From contig NZ_SSNZ01000008.1 of assembly GCF_004801375.1 (NCBI RefSeq), positions 62,001 through 126,000 on the forward strand: a stretch of 64,000 nucleotides of DNA. The letters are read 5' to 3'. The notes under the pieces are model-generated. The model saw only the letters and a program-made list of their open reading frames with translations. It searched no databases and was not told the DNA's origin. Numbering within the stretch: the stretch's first letter is position 1; the number at the start of each line of letters is the position of its first letter. This DNA is from Flavobacterium supellecticarium (GTDB lineage: Bacteria > Bacteroidota > Bacteroidia > Flavobacteriales > Flavobacteriaceae). Positions 1 through 8,623 of this stretch are shown piece by piece. Made by a program: the position numbers and the translations under genes.

Positions 1-755
1 CCATAAATCGGACTTTTATATAAAAATTTAAAACCATCTTCCTCTAAACGATGATGGTGAATATAGCCATCCTGTATGTTGATATAGGTTTCCCGAACGG
101 TAATTTCTCCTTCCTTTCTTGTATCATAATCCATAACCTTAGCCAGACAACTAAAGCGGAGGAAATTGTTCTTATGGCGACTCACAATAAGATGTATCGT
201 ATCGCCAAGTGGCATAAAATTGGTCATATTGTAATTAATCCGTAATTGTCCGGTTTCCTTAGTGGATAGCCATTCCCCCATAAGTTGGTCCGGATGGATA
301 TCGGATACTTTGTAAAAAAAGCCTTGTTGTAAAGCCGTATACACTGCTTCGAAAAGTATTTTTAATTCATTTCCTTTTTGAGGGTCGTTAAAAATCAGGT
401 TGTTTATTATGAACGTTTGGACTGTGGTCCTTTCATATTGGGCGAATCCTGCCAGTGCTGCTATATTTTTTGTGGTTTGATTGTTGGTTAGCTCTTTTTC
501 AGTAAGAATCTTATGTAGAATAGCAGCAAAAGCCTCTGTATTTTGATCATTCAAAAAACGGTCCAGGTCAAAGCCATCATTTTTGATGCCTCCGCCTCCG
601 ATTTTATAAGTTCCGAAAAATTCCTTTTCCAATTGTGTGCATTCGTTGTAAAATTGCCATCTGAACTCATTTTCCGACATCAGATACAGCTTCATCAGCG
701 TAATCAATCGGGCGCTTGTAAAGTATAATTGCGATTTAAAAGTAATGTATTCCAA
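1..755 (-). CDS. Hypothetical protein, 3' end outside the window
   Basis: The minus strand is open from an in-frame TAA just upstream of position 755 to the left edge, so the C-terminus is missing. The reading begins LEYITFKSQLYFTSARLITL if the TTG at 755 is the start; the first ATG is at 695 (MKLYLMSENEFRWQ). The residues before that ATG look like ordinary protein, which favours TTG. There is no signal peptide and no motif I recognise. The middle is polar with a glycine patch (KIGGGGIKND). It lies 80 nt downstream of another minus-strand hypothetical gene. Function unknown. Confidence 0.6.
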   Translation of the reverse strand, partial: MEYITFKSQLYFTSARLITLMKLYLMSENEFRWQFYNECTQLEKEFFGTYKIGGGGIKNDGFDLDRFLNDQNTEAFAAILHKILTEKELTNNQTTKNIAALAGFAQYERTTVQTFIINNLIFNDPQKGNELKILFEAVYTALQQGFFYKVSDIHPDQLMGEWLSTKETGQLRINYNMTNFMPLGDTIHLIVSRHKNNFLRFSCLAKVMDYDTRKEGEITVRETYINIQDGYIHHHRLEEDGFKFLYKSPIY

Positions 756-835
756 GGTTATTTTTTTAAGTTATTTTTTAATGCCACCATTGTCGGATCC
801 GTAGCATCGAAACCGGCTAATAATAGGAAGCGGTT

Positions 836-1363
836 TTAGTTTATTTGATCCGCATATTCCGTAGCAGAAAGTATAAAATCGGCATCCGATAGGTTTAAGT
901 TGATCAGAAGACCATCAATTGCCGTTTCATAATACGTTCCATTTTCCCATTTTTTAAAAGTGGATGGATCGTTTTTTATCTGTTGAAACGCTCGTTCGAG
1001 AATACTATGTAAAGCCGTTACGTCCGAATACTGTTCTTTAATGGATTGCAATTGTCGCATATAAGTAAGCAGATAGGTAGTGCTGGTATCGGCCAAATCG
1101 ACTCCGTGGATCGTATCAGTACATTTTGATAGTTCCGGAAAAGAAAGCACCGAAAACAAATCGACACCCCATTCGACGTAATCACCGGGATCATTTTTGG
1201 TGATTAAAGTTTCTAATTCGGAAATGATATCGGTGATAACATCCAGGTCCAGTTCACTCAGGTGCCCGATTTCGGAATAAGAATCCGGAGTGATTCCTAT
1301 AGTAATGTCCCGTTTTGAATGGGGAAATTTTTTGCCAACTACAATACTTTTGATCGTATTCAT
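836..1363 (-). CDS. Hypothetical protein, 175 aa
   Basis: A complete minus-strand ORF from ATG 1363 (MNTIKSIVVGKKFPHSK) to TAG. The protein is acidic and soluble-looking, with no signal peptide, membrane segment or recognised motif. The C-terminal half looks helical (RQLQSIKEQYSD, LERAFQQIKND). It sits about 106 nt downstream of the gene ending at 1470 and could be its own unit. Small acidic proteins of this size near RHS loci are sometimes immunity proteins, but nothing here shows it. Confidence 0.6.
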   Translation of the reverse strand: MNTIKSIVVGKKFPHSKRDITIGITPDSYSEIGHLSELDLDVITDIISELETLITKNDPGDYVEWGVDLFSVLSFPELSKCTDTIHGVDLADTSTTYLLTYMRQLQSIKEQYSDVTALHSILERAFQQIKNDPSTFKKWENGTYYETAIDGLLINLNLSDADFILSATEYADQIN

Positions 1364-1469
1364 TCGCTATGACTTTTTGCGATAACTAATATAGTAATAT
1401 TGTATTGATATTCAGAGGTGATAAAAAAATGTAACATTAAAAAGAGTTAGCGTGAAATTGCGGACGCTT

Positions 1470-1925
1470 TTAGTCGATCTCCTTAATGATGCCGTCTTTT
1501 ACCGATTCTATAGCGATGGCAAACGGATCATGATGATCAATTATCCATTGTCCGCTTTTAAAAACAAAGGAGATATAGGGACCTAAGATTACATTTTGCC
1601 GGATAAACAAATTATCACCTTCTTGTGGCGAATAGTCAAAATCAAAACAGTTTTCGCAATTTAGGTTTAAAGCAATCCATTCGGCATCCAGACCGTTTCC
1701 AATGGAATCACTAGGCATAATATAATGACCGAGCATCGCACAGTCTTTATACGCTTCCACAAAACGGAATAGTCTCCAGATATACCGTAACGGAATACCA
1801 TCGTTTTTTTTGTTTCGAACCGGAATAAGTTGATCACCGGATTTTTTATAGAATTCCTGTTCCCGGAATTTGATGGTTTCCGGTTCACAGCTACATAATT
1901 TGATACCTTTTGTAAAGTCGCACAT
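1470..1925 (-). CDS. Hypothetical cysteine-containing protein, 151 aa
   Basis: The ORF starts MCDFTKGIKLCSCEPET and has an N-terminal C-x8-C-x-C pattern and a later NCENC pair, so it might bind metal, although this is not proven. There is no signal peptide or membrane segment. It starts 13 nt after the methyltransferase stop, so the two are probably co-transcribed with the gene at 2565-3164. I do not recognise the family. An overlapping minus-strand ORF in another frame (1667-1960) lacks independent support and was left out. Confidence 0.6.
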   Translation of the reverse strand: MCDFTKGIKLCSCEPETIKFREQEFYKKSGDQLIPVRNKKNDGIPLRYIWRLFRFVEAYKDCAMLGHYIMPSDSIGNGLDAEWIALNLNCENCFDFDYSPQEGDNLFIRQNVILGPYISFVFKSGQWIIDHHDPFAIAIESVKDGIIKEID

Positions 1926-1938
1926 ATATACCTATAAT

Positions 1939-2553
1939 TTACTTTTCGTTTTTCCGGCATTTTACCAAAAAGAACGGGAAATTTTCCGGAACCGTCGTGA
2001 TGTCGATTAAACCAAATGGGTCAAACTCCCGGTGAACCGATTCCAGATCATAGAAAAACAGCTTCACACCTTCGATTATTTCATAACGATCCGGCCCGAG
2101 GTGTTTTCCGGTTCCATAGGTAGCGGCTTCTTTGGTGATCATCGTAAAAATCATATAGCCACCTTCTTCCAATTGATTGTAGCAATCACGGATTAGTTTT
2201 TTTCGTTCTTCCTCATCTAAAAGGTGGATGAGCGCATAGCAAAATATACCATCATACTTTTGATGATCAAATGGCATGTCGGTTACCGAACCATGAAAAA
2301 TTTTTAGCGTATCACCATAATGTTTCCGGGCCATTTCGATAGCCGTTTTTGAAATTTCAATTCCGGTTACGGTCATTCCGTTTTCCCTGAAAAGCTGTGC
2401 ATTCCGACCATAACCGATTCCGGGAACAAGAATGTTTTTTAGGGTCTGGGACACAAAGAAATCGTTTGTCATCACGGTAGATTGCGCGGGCGTAAAACCC
2501 CACATTTCTTTTTTATCAACAAAACTGGCTTCCCAGAATTCGGGTTTTTCCAT
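1939..2553 (-). CDS. Class I SAM-dependent methyltransferase
   Basis: A 204-residue Rossmann-type methyltransferase. The SAM-binding motif I reads ILVPGIGYGRNAQLF around residues 40-55. It is followed by an acidic strand end (GIEISKTAIEMA), a GSVTDMPF motif III-like stretch and the DGIFCYALIHLL motif. The architecture matches the TehB/TPMT-like small-molecule methyltransferases, and the substrate cannot be told from sequence. It starts 11 nt after the upstream gene (2565-3164) and is followed 13 nt later by the gene ending at 1470, which suggests a three-gene operon. Confidence 0.8.
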   Translation of the reverse strand: MEKPEFWEASFVDKKEMWGFTPAQSTVMTNDFFVSQTLKNILVPGIGYGRNAQLFRENGMTVTGIEISKTAIEMARKHYGDTLKIFHGSVTDMPFDHQKYDGIFCYALIHLLDEEERKKLIRDCYNQLEEGGYMIFTMITKEAATYGTGKHLGPDRYEIIEGVKLFFYDLESVHREFDPFGLIDITTVPENFPFFLVKCRKNEK

Positions 2554-2564
2554 AAATAATAATT

Positions 2565-3164
2565 TTAAGAATGCTCCTTTATAATAGACCAGATATGTCC
2601 ATCTTTATTGATCCGGATCGTATTAACATAAGGAGTTTTGAAAAAAGATTCCATTATAATCTGATCTTCTTCATCTGCAAAACAGTACAAAACAGCATGT
2701 GTTAGCAGGCATTTTTTATAATCATTATAGAAATAGAGCGTATTATCGCTTGCATTGCTATCCATAACACCGTTTAAAAACTGAACGCGTTGTTGATAGG
2801 CGTAAGCGTTGTTATCCCAACGTTCGAATTTTTCGAAGAGATTTTCGTCTAACAAAAAATAATCCCGATCGATAAAAAAAGACTTGCTTTTTACAGCATC
2901 ATCCAGAAGCTGAACAATATTCCGGGAATACAGAATACATCCTTTTTGATTCTCAAAATAGTCAATCCGAATGTCATTTTCCCTATCGGTTTCCAGTAGG
3001 AGCTGTTCGCAAATGGTAACGACTTTTTTAAAAACAGCCATTTTGTGCTCACTGATTTCAAAGTCTTCCGTAAACGAAAACCGTTGGAATATCCCGTCTT
3101 TAGCAGAAAAACCACCGGCGTAATTATTAATAAAACCCAGAAGGTAAAAAATTTTAAGATTCAT
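2565..3164 (-). CDS. Hypothetical protein, 199 aa
   Basis: The ORF runs from ATG 3164 (MNLKIFYLLGFINNYAGGF) to TAA. The start is mildly hydrophobic but not a convincing signal peptide. The rest is polar and aromatic-rich with no motif I recognise. It is first in a tight minus-strand group with the methyltransferase (11 nt gap). It is head to head with the RHS gene across 421 nt. Confidence 0.55.
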   Translation of the reverse strand: MNLKIFYLLGFINNYAGGFSAKDGIFQRFSFTEDFEISEHKMAVFKKVVTICEQLLLETDRENDIRIDYFENQKGCILYSRNIVQLLDDAVKSKSFFIDRDYFLLDENLFEKFERWDNNAYAYQQRVQFLNGVMDSNASDNTLYFYNDYKKCLLTHAVLYCFADEEDQIIMESFFKTPYVNTIRINKDGHIWSIIKEHS

Positions 3165-3585
3165 AAGTGGGTGGATAGTCAGATTTAGTTTCCATTATTT
3201 GTTGCATGATTTGAGCTTAATAGTGCGGTTTGTCATCGCCGTTACGCTACGAATGCAAGATACTACTTTTGTTGTTTTTCAATCCCGTTTACAGTGTTTA
3301 ATGATCAAATTATGCTCATAAAAAACCAAAACAAAACGTTCATTAAGTTGGAAAGAAAGATCATTTTTTAGTCAATTCAAAAAAGGGGGGCTAATTTTCT
3401 GTTCCAAACACCCTTCCAGCCGTTTTAAAAATAAAACGGATTATAATGCTTCCTCCATTAATAGTTTTTCAATTTTCGAAGAAATAGTCGAAACCGTAAA
3501 CATTGCCGTGTTTTTCAGACACATCACTGCTCTCCTGTTATGTAAATTGTTTCAATTGATTTTTCGATTCAATACGATTTCACTT
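3165..3585. other. Divergent intergenic region upstream of the RHS gene
   Basis: About 420 nt lie between the minus-strand hypothetical gene and the SpvB/RHS gene. On the plus strand TACTTTTG at 3264-3271 fits the Bacteroidota -7 consensus TAnnTTTG but is over 300 nt from the RHS ATG. An 8-bp inverted repeat (CCGTTTTA/TAAAACGG) sits at 3420-3439 and is not followed by a T-run, so it is not an obvious terminator. Nothing else was recognised. An in-frame extension of the RHS ORF to 3508 exists but is unlikely to be coding. Confidence 0.4.
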
Positions 3586-4308
3586 ATGGGAAAAAAAATT
3601 ACGTTGTTCATTATTCTATCCGCCTTATTGTCTGCTATTCCGGTCTTATCACAAACGCCTCTTGTTGGAAGTGCCACCGAAGTGGGTGTCACCGAAGGAA
3701 AACTAACGGTTTCGGCATCCGGAGCCGCAAACTATACAATACCACTTTATTTACCTCCTGGAATTAATGAAACTGTGCCTAAAATCGGTATCAGCTATAA
3801 TAGTCAGTCAGGTGTTGGAATGCTGGGATACGGATGGAATCTTACCGGTTTGTCCTCGATTACAAGGGTGCCATCTACTAAATTCCATAATGATAAGATT
3901 GAAATTATTAATTATAATCTTTCGGATAACTATGCATTAGACGGTCAGCGGCTGTTACTAAAAAGCGGTGTGCATGGTAGGGATGGAGCCGTCTATGAAA
4001 CGGAAAATTATTCGAATACCAAGGTTACACTCGTTGGCGGTATTGAAGGAGCGCCGGATCGGGGTCCGGATTATTTTATTGTAGAATATGCCGATGGCTC
4101 CAAAGCCTATTATGGTTATATACACGGGAATACTTCCAATTCCAGATCGCAAACGGAATATTCCATTACCTATTGGGAAAACCCTCAGGGATTGCGAATC
4201 AATTATTATTATACCAATTGGATTTCCAATACGACAGTCCTGAATAGTATTAAGTACGGATCGGCAGGTACAGATATGCCTATAAATGAGGTTTTTTTTT
4301 ATTTATAA
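3586..4308 (+). CDS. SpvB-type N-terminal segment of a split RHS polymorphic toxin
   Basis: Translation from ATG 3586 gives a Sec signal peptide (MGKKITLFIILSALLSAIPV, cleavage probably after LSQ). A typical SpvB domain follows: GSATEVGVTEGKLTVSAS, IPLYLPPGINETVPKIG, SYNSQSGVGMLGYGWNL. A longer reading from 3508 would bury the signal peptide, so 3586 is preferred. The frame hits TAA at 4306-4308 directly after a run of nine T. With eight T the reading would continue as EVFFIYKNRLKPEEF into the next ORF. This is therefore the first part of a large secreted toxin-delivery protein, not a complete gene. Confidence 0.85.
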   Translation: MGKKITLFIILSALLSAIPVLSQTPLVGSATEVGVTEGKLTVSASGAANYTIPLYLPPGINETVPKIGISYNSQSGVGMLGYGWNLTGLSSITRVPSTKFHNDKIEIINYNLSDNYALDGQRLLLKSGVHGRDGAVYETENYSNTKVTLVGGIEGAPDRGPDYFIVEYADGSKAYYGYIHGNTSNSRSQTEYSITYWENPQGLRINYYYTNWISNTTVLNSIKYGSAGTDMPINEVFFYL

Positions 4309-7300
4309 AAACAGATTGAAGCCGGAAGAATTTCATATTGCCGGACTTCAGAAAATCAATGATAAAATTATAAGTGAAATTCAGGTTAAAGGAAATGGAG
4401 TAGTCCTACGCAATTATGTTTTTGAGCATACTATAAGCGCTCTGGGACATGAAAAACTGGTCAGTATACAGGAAAAAACAGGAGATAACACAAAGAGCTA
4501 TCCTAAAACGGTTTTTCAGTATGTTGCTAATTTAACCACTTTCCCGAAGCAAATTGAATTTGTAAAAACCATTCAAACCACTATTCCTTTTGCTGATATC
4601 AAGCGAACTATAACCGGAGATTTTGATGGTGACGGGGAGATGGAAATACTTACAGGAAGTGCTGATGTCAGGAATCAATCTATCGGAATTTATAAATTAA
4701 ATCCGTCAGATGAGGCTGTTAATCTGCTTACTCAAACCACTCCTGTAACAATCGGCACCGTTTTTTCCACTGTAAATTTTCTGGATAGTAGTTTTAAAAA
4801 GAAGAACCGGCAAGGCTGGTGCACGGTTGAAGGAGGATATGATGCGGTAGTTAAAGTATATTCATACAATAGCAGTACCGGTGGTGTCGATTTAGAATAT
4901 CAGAAAAACTTTACGTCTATTATTCCGGAGTATAACACTAATGATATGTACTCGCCTTACGGTTATTTTTCGCTTCCGGGCGATTTTAATGGCGATGGAT
5001 TAACGGACTTGCTGTTTCTTAAGAACAATGGCGACGGAACATTGGCAACCCAGTTGGTTGATTTAGACAGAAGGATAGCGTCTGATTTGACCTATAATTC
5101 CGGGACATTAAGAATTGGAAATGTGACAGGTACTCATGCTAATGGGATGCCGATTGTAAAAGGAAGCTACCGATTTAAAACAGGCGATTTTGATGGTGAT
5201 GGTAAAACCGATCTGATTATTTTCAGAGGAGATCCGTATAACGTGATGGATATTTATTCGTTACGGAATACTGTTTTTGTAAAAATGTACAGTTGGACGA
5301 CCAATATGCCGGGATATCTGGGAAGTCCATTTACTATGACAGGGCATTCGGTAAGTGGTAACCGGATGTTTCCAATTACGATAGGTGATTACAATGGTGA
5401 TGGTAAGAGCGATATATTTTTTCCGGCATTGGGAAAAGTGTTAATGGCTACAGGCGGAATGCAATTTATAGCGGAATTATTGCCTTCCTATACCGGACCG
5501 GAATCGTATAAAGAGCAGTTTTTGGCACTAGATTTTAATAATGACGGAAAAGACGACATCTTAAAGCTTTCTCCAATATTGGTAAAAGAACCAGGCAGCA
5601 TTTCCTATACGATCTGGACGGATAACCAAGGTGCGCATCAATGTTGTCCGGTTCAGAATTATTACAAATTTCATGGACTTAAAATAGAGCATTATTTCAG
5701 AACGGGTGCTACTTCGGTTTCGTTACCTTGGGGGCATCAGTCCTTTCAGCGAATGATGCATGCACGTGGTATTCCTTATGCCGAGATGAACAGGTTTGAT
5801 AAAAAGCTGGTGGCACTTTTAACCCGAAAAAGTAAGACGGACGGTAGCAAAACTGAAATCGCACTATTGGGAGGCGATCTAAGCAACAAAATTTCGTTTT
5901 TCTCCAACAAAAGCTTTTTGGATGACGAATACCTGCTTAAAAGTATCCATACTAACGGTACCACCCAATCGATTAGCTATGCCAATTTAAAACCGGGAAA
6001 CGGCGTATATTTTGCCGGGAACGACATCGAAATATTTCCAAATTATACAATTAATACTGCTGAAAAATTTAAAGTCGTTTCGAAAATACAAAAAAGCGGA
6101 CCGGCATATCATAAAATTCAGGAATACCGTTACCAGGGTGCTGTAGCTCATGCAGAAGGACTTGGATTCTTTGGATTCCAGTCGGTCTTGAAAACAAATT
6201 GGTATGACGATCCGTCCAAAATCATCTCCTATATAACGAAGTTCGATATGAATAAAAGAGGAGCCGTAATTCAGGATTTTTCGGTTCCCGGACTGGTTTC
6301 ACCTAGTTTAACCCTGGCTGCTACCGATTTCTTTATCAGCAAAAGTAATACGCTATATAACAACGAAGATAGCTATGATGAAGAGCCGGTACTCTCCAAT
6401 AAGGTATACAAACTAAGAAAAACACGGGTTACAAATTGTAACGGACTAACCGGAGTTAACAGTGAAACGACAACGGTTTATAATGCCACAGGGAGTCCCG
6501 CTAAGGTAACTACCAAGGTTAAAAACGGGACCACGCTCGAACGGACTACGGTAGAAGACTATAGATATGACCCGCTAATAACGGCTCCTTATATGATAGA
6601 CCGGCCAAGGAGTAAAAGTACTACCGTGACCCTGGCGGGGAATGATGCGGTGCAAAGCGAAGAGGAGTATTTTTATGAAAAGAACCTGTTAAAACAGCTA
6701 AGACGAAAAGGTCATAATACCGGATATATAACCGAAAATAACGAATACGATCACTATGGCAATCTAATCCAAAAAACACTGTCGGCCACAGGAATGGCAC
6801 CCAGGGTTAATAAATGGGAATATGACACACCAACACATCGTTTTGTAAGCAAGAAGACGGATATTTTGGGAAATCAAACCACCTATACCTATGATGCCAG
6901 TAACGGTTTAATGCTAACAGAAACCATAAGCAACGGTACTAACCCGATGACTACTACTTATGTCTATGACAAATGGGGGAAAACGATCAAGAAAACCAAT
7001 TATCTGGGGAAAAGTGACAAGTATACGTATGCGAAAACGCCTGACAAAGGAGTCCTTAAAACCACTATAGGGGATGATGGTAGTCGTAGTACCAGTCAGA
7101 TTGACGCTTATGGAAGGGAAGTGCGAAAAGGAACAAAAACCATCAACGGTATATGGTCGTATATCGATTTGAGGTACGATATTGAGGACAGGCTTATCTC
7201 CGAAAGCCACCCTTATTTTAGCAATGAGCAAGCTACGGTATGGAATGAAATGCAGTATGATCGATATGGCAGACTTATTCAGGCCGTTTCATTAAAAACA

Positions 7301-8623
7301 GCAAATACTCAGGGTAAAGTTGTAAATTATAGTTATTCAGGCTTAATAACAATTGAAAACGACGGTATAAAGTCCAAACAAAGTGTATACAATGCATTGG
7401 GTCAGCTTATTTCGTTAACGGAAAGACCGGGCGGAACCATTACCTATAGTTATTATGCAAACGGTAATCTGAAAGAGTCGGTTTACGAAGGAGGAAGAAT
7501 CAAATTGGCGTATGATGGCTGGGGTAACAAAACAAAACTGGAAGACCCCTCAGCCGGAATTTACAGGTACCAATACAATGCATTTGGTGAACTCACCAAA
7601 GAGATAACCCCAAAAGGAACTTTTTCCGTGATTAGAGATGATGTCGGTCGAGTTATTTCGGTAAAAGAAGCCGAAACAGGAACGGTTTTGCATGGTACAA
7701 AATATTATTACAATAATGATAATACGTTTTACAAATCGGTACGTGAGGAAATTTTAGCCGGTAATGCAACCAACGAATTGTATTATGAATACGATACCTA
7801 TAAAAGAGTTAAAAAAATAAGTCAGATAACCCCTTATGCAACTTTTAAGAAAGAATTTGCCTACGACGCATTCGGAAGAATAGGAAAAGAAAAGTACACC
7901 GCAACTTCGTTAACCAATAATAAAACCAGTAGCAGGGCATTTGCCTATTATTATTTGGCAGGGCAGCACACCCAAATAGTTGACGACGTAACTAAAAACC
8001 CGGTTTGGAACGCCCATACAGTTGATGCAAGCGGGCAGTTGACCAGTGAAAGCAGCGGTTTCTGGATCACTAGAAATAGTACCTATGATCCATATGGTTT
8101 TCCGAAAGAAGCGGTAACAACCCGTATGGTTACGAATCCGAATACCGGGCCTTTTGTACCAGTTGATGTGTCCGAAGACGTATTGCGTTTAAAAACAACA
8201 TTCGAAACACAAAGACAAAACTTAATCAGTAAAAGCAACAGCCTGTTTAACACCTATGAACCGTTTGAATACGACAATCAGGATCGTCTGGTAAAATGGA
8301 ATAAAGAGCTTATAACGCTCCACAGTGACGATTTTCGTTCGGGAACCGGTGAATTCGGAACACAATTCGGAGCCATCCCAACAAATGAGAACGGCCAGCT
8401 AAAAGTAACCGCAACACAAGGCTATGCCGGTGTTAAAAAGACATTGCTAACGCAGGCTAAAGTAGGCAACCGATTAGCCCTAAAAGTTAAGGTAGACATA
8501 GGAACTACCAACAAAGTTCGTGTATTGGTAGTGGAATACGATCCGGATAGTGGATTGGGTCATGAATCGTTTAAAGGGTATGCTCAAAATGGTGTTCTTG
8601 AATTCGAGCATACGGTTACGTAA
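4286..8623 (+). CDS. Central FG-GAP/VCBS and YD-repeat segment of the split RHS toxin
   Basis: This frame is +1 relative to the SpvB segment and joins it at the T-run 4292-4300. Five FG-GAP/VCBS calcium-site-like repeats occur near residues 110-420 (GDFDGDGEMEIL, GDFNGDGLTDLL, GDFDGDGKTDLI, GDYNGDGKSDIF, LDFNNDGKDDIL). A long stretch of YD/RHS repeats follows from about residue 830 (YDKWGKTIKKTNYLG, YNAFGELTKEITPKG, YDAFGRIGKEKY). The frame ends at a TAA (8621-8623) after FEHTVT. Downstream codons in the same frame (YPYITLNIDKDG) continue the protein, so this is a nonsense interruption and not a natural end. The ATG at 4286 is probably not a real initiation site. Confidence 0.85.
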   Translation: MRFFFIYKNRLKPEEFHIAGLQKINDKIISEIQVKGNGVVLRNYVFEHTISALGHEKLVSIQEKTGDNTKSYPKTVFQYVANLTTFPKQIEFVKTIQTTIPFADIKRTITGDFDGDGEMEILTGSADVRNQSIGIYKLNPSDEAVNLLTQTTPVTIGTVFSTVNFLDSSFKKKNRQGWCTVEGGYDAVVKVYSYNSSTGGVDLEYQKNFTSIIPEYNTNDMYSPYGYFSLPGDFNGDGLTDLLFLKNNGDGTLATQLVDLDRRIASDLTYNSGTLRIGNVTGTHANGMPIVKGSYRFKTGDFDGDGKTDLIIFRGDPYNVMDIYSLRNTVFVKMYSWTTNMPGYLGSPFTMTGHSVSGNRMFPITIGDYNGDGKSDIFFPALGKVLMATGGMQFIAELLPSYTGPESYKEQFLALDFNNDGKDDILKLSPILVKEPGSISYTIWTDNQGAHQCCPVQNYYKFHGLKIEHYFRTGATSVSLPWGHQSFQRMMHARGIPYAEMNRFDKKLVALLTRKSKTDGSKTEIALLGGDLSNKISFFSNKSFLDDEYLLKSIHTNGTTQSISYANLKPGNGVYFAGNDIEIFPNYTINTAEKFKVVSKIQKSGPAYHKIQEYRYQGAVAHAEGLGFFGFQSVLKTNWYDDPSKIISYITKFDMNKRGAVIQDFSVPGLVSPSLTLAATDFFISKSNTLYNNEDSYDEEPVLSNKVYKLRKTRVTNCNGLTGVNSETTTVYNATGSPAKVTTKVKNGTTLERTTVEDYRYDPLITAPYMIDRPRSKSTTVTLAGNDAVQSEEEYFYEKNLLKQLRRKGHNTGYITENNEYDHYGNLIQKTLSATGMAPRVNKWEYDTPTHRFVSKKTDILGNQTTYTYDASNGLMLTETISNGTNPMTTTYVYDKWGKTIKKTNYLGKSDKYTYAKTPDKGVLKTTIGDDGSRSTSQIDAYGREVRKGTKTINGIWSYIDLRYDIEDRLISESHPYFSNEQATVWNEMQYDRYGRLIQAVSLKTANTQGKVVNYSYSGLITIENDGIKSKQSVYNALGQLISLTERPGGTITYSYYANGNLKESVYEGGRIKLAYDGWGNKTKLEDPSAGIYRYQYNAFGELTKEITPKGTFSVIRDDVGRVISVKEAETGTVLHGTKYYYNNDNTFYKSVREEILAGNATNELYYEYDTYKRVKKISQITPYATFKKEFAYDAFGRIGKEKYTATSLTNNKTSSRAFAYYYLAGQHTQIVDDVTKNPVWNAHTVDASGQLTSESSGFWITRNSTYDPYGFPKEAVTTRMVTNPNTGPFVPVDVSEDVLRLKTTFETQRQNLISKSNSLFNTYEPFEYDNQDRLVKWNKELITLHSDDFRSGTGEFGTQFGAIPTNENGQLKVTATQGYAGVKKTLLTQAKVGNRLALKVKVDIGTTNKVRVLVVEYDPDSGLGHESFKGYAQNGVLEFEHTVT
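4292..4300 (+). repeat. T9 homopolymer at the frame break of the RHS gene
   Basis: Nine consecutive T follow GAGG. Eight T would fuse the SpvB segment to the FG-GAP/YD segment without loss (EVFFIYKNRL). The run is long enough for replication slippage, transcriptional slippage or a homopolymer sequencing error, and the sequence alone does not separate these. Confidence 0.85.

Noticed and set aside
3508..3585. N-terminal extension of the RHS gene from ATG 3508
   Set aside because: It would put 26 residues before a good Sec signal peptide; ATG 3586 fits better.
6914..7231. Minus-strand ORF inside the RHS gene
   Set aside because: Opposite-strand shadow of YD-repeat coding sequence; no start context or recognisable product.
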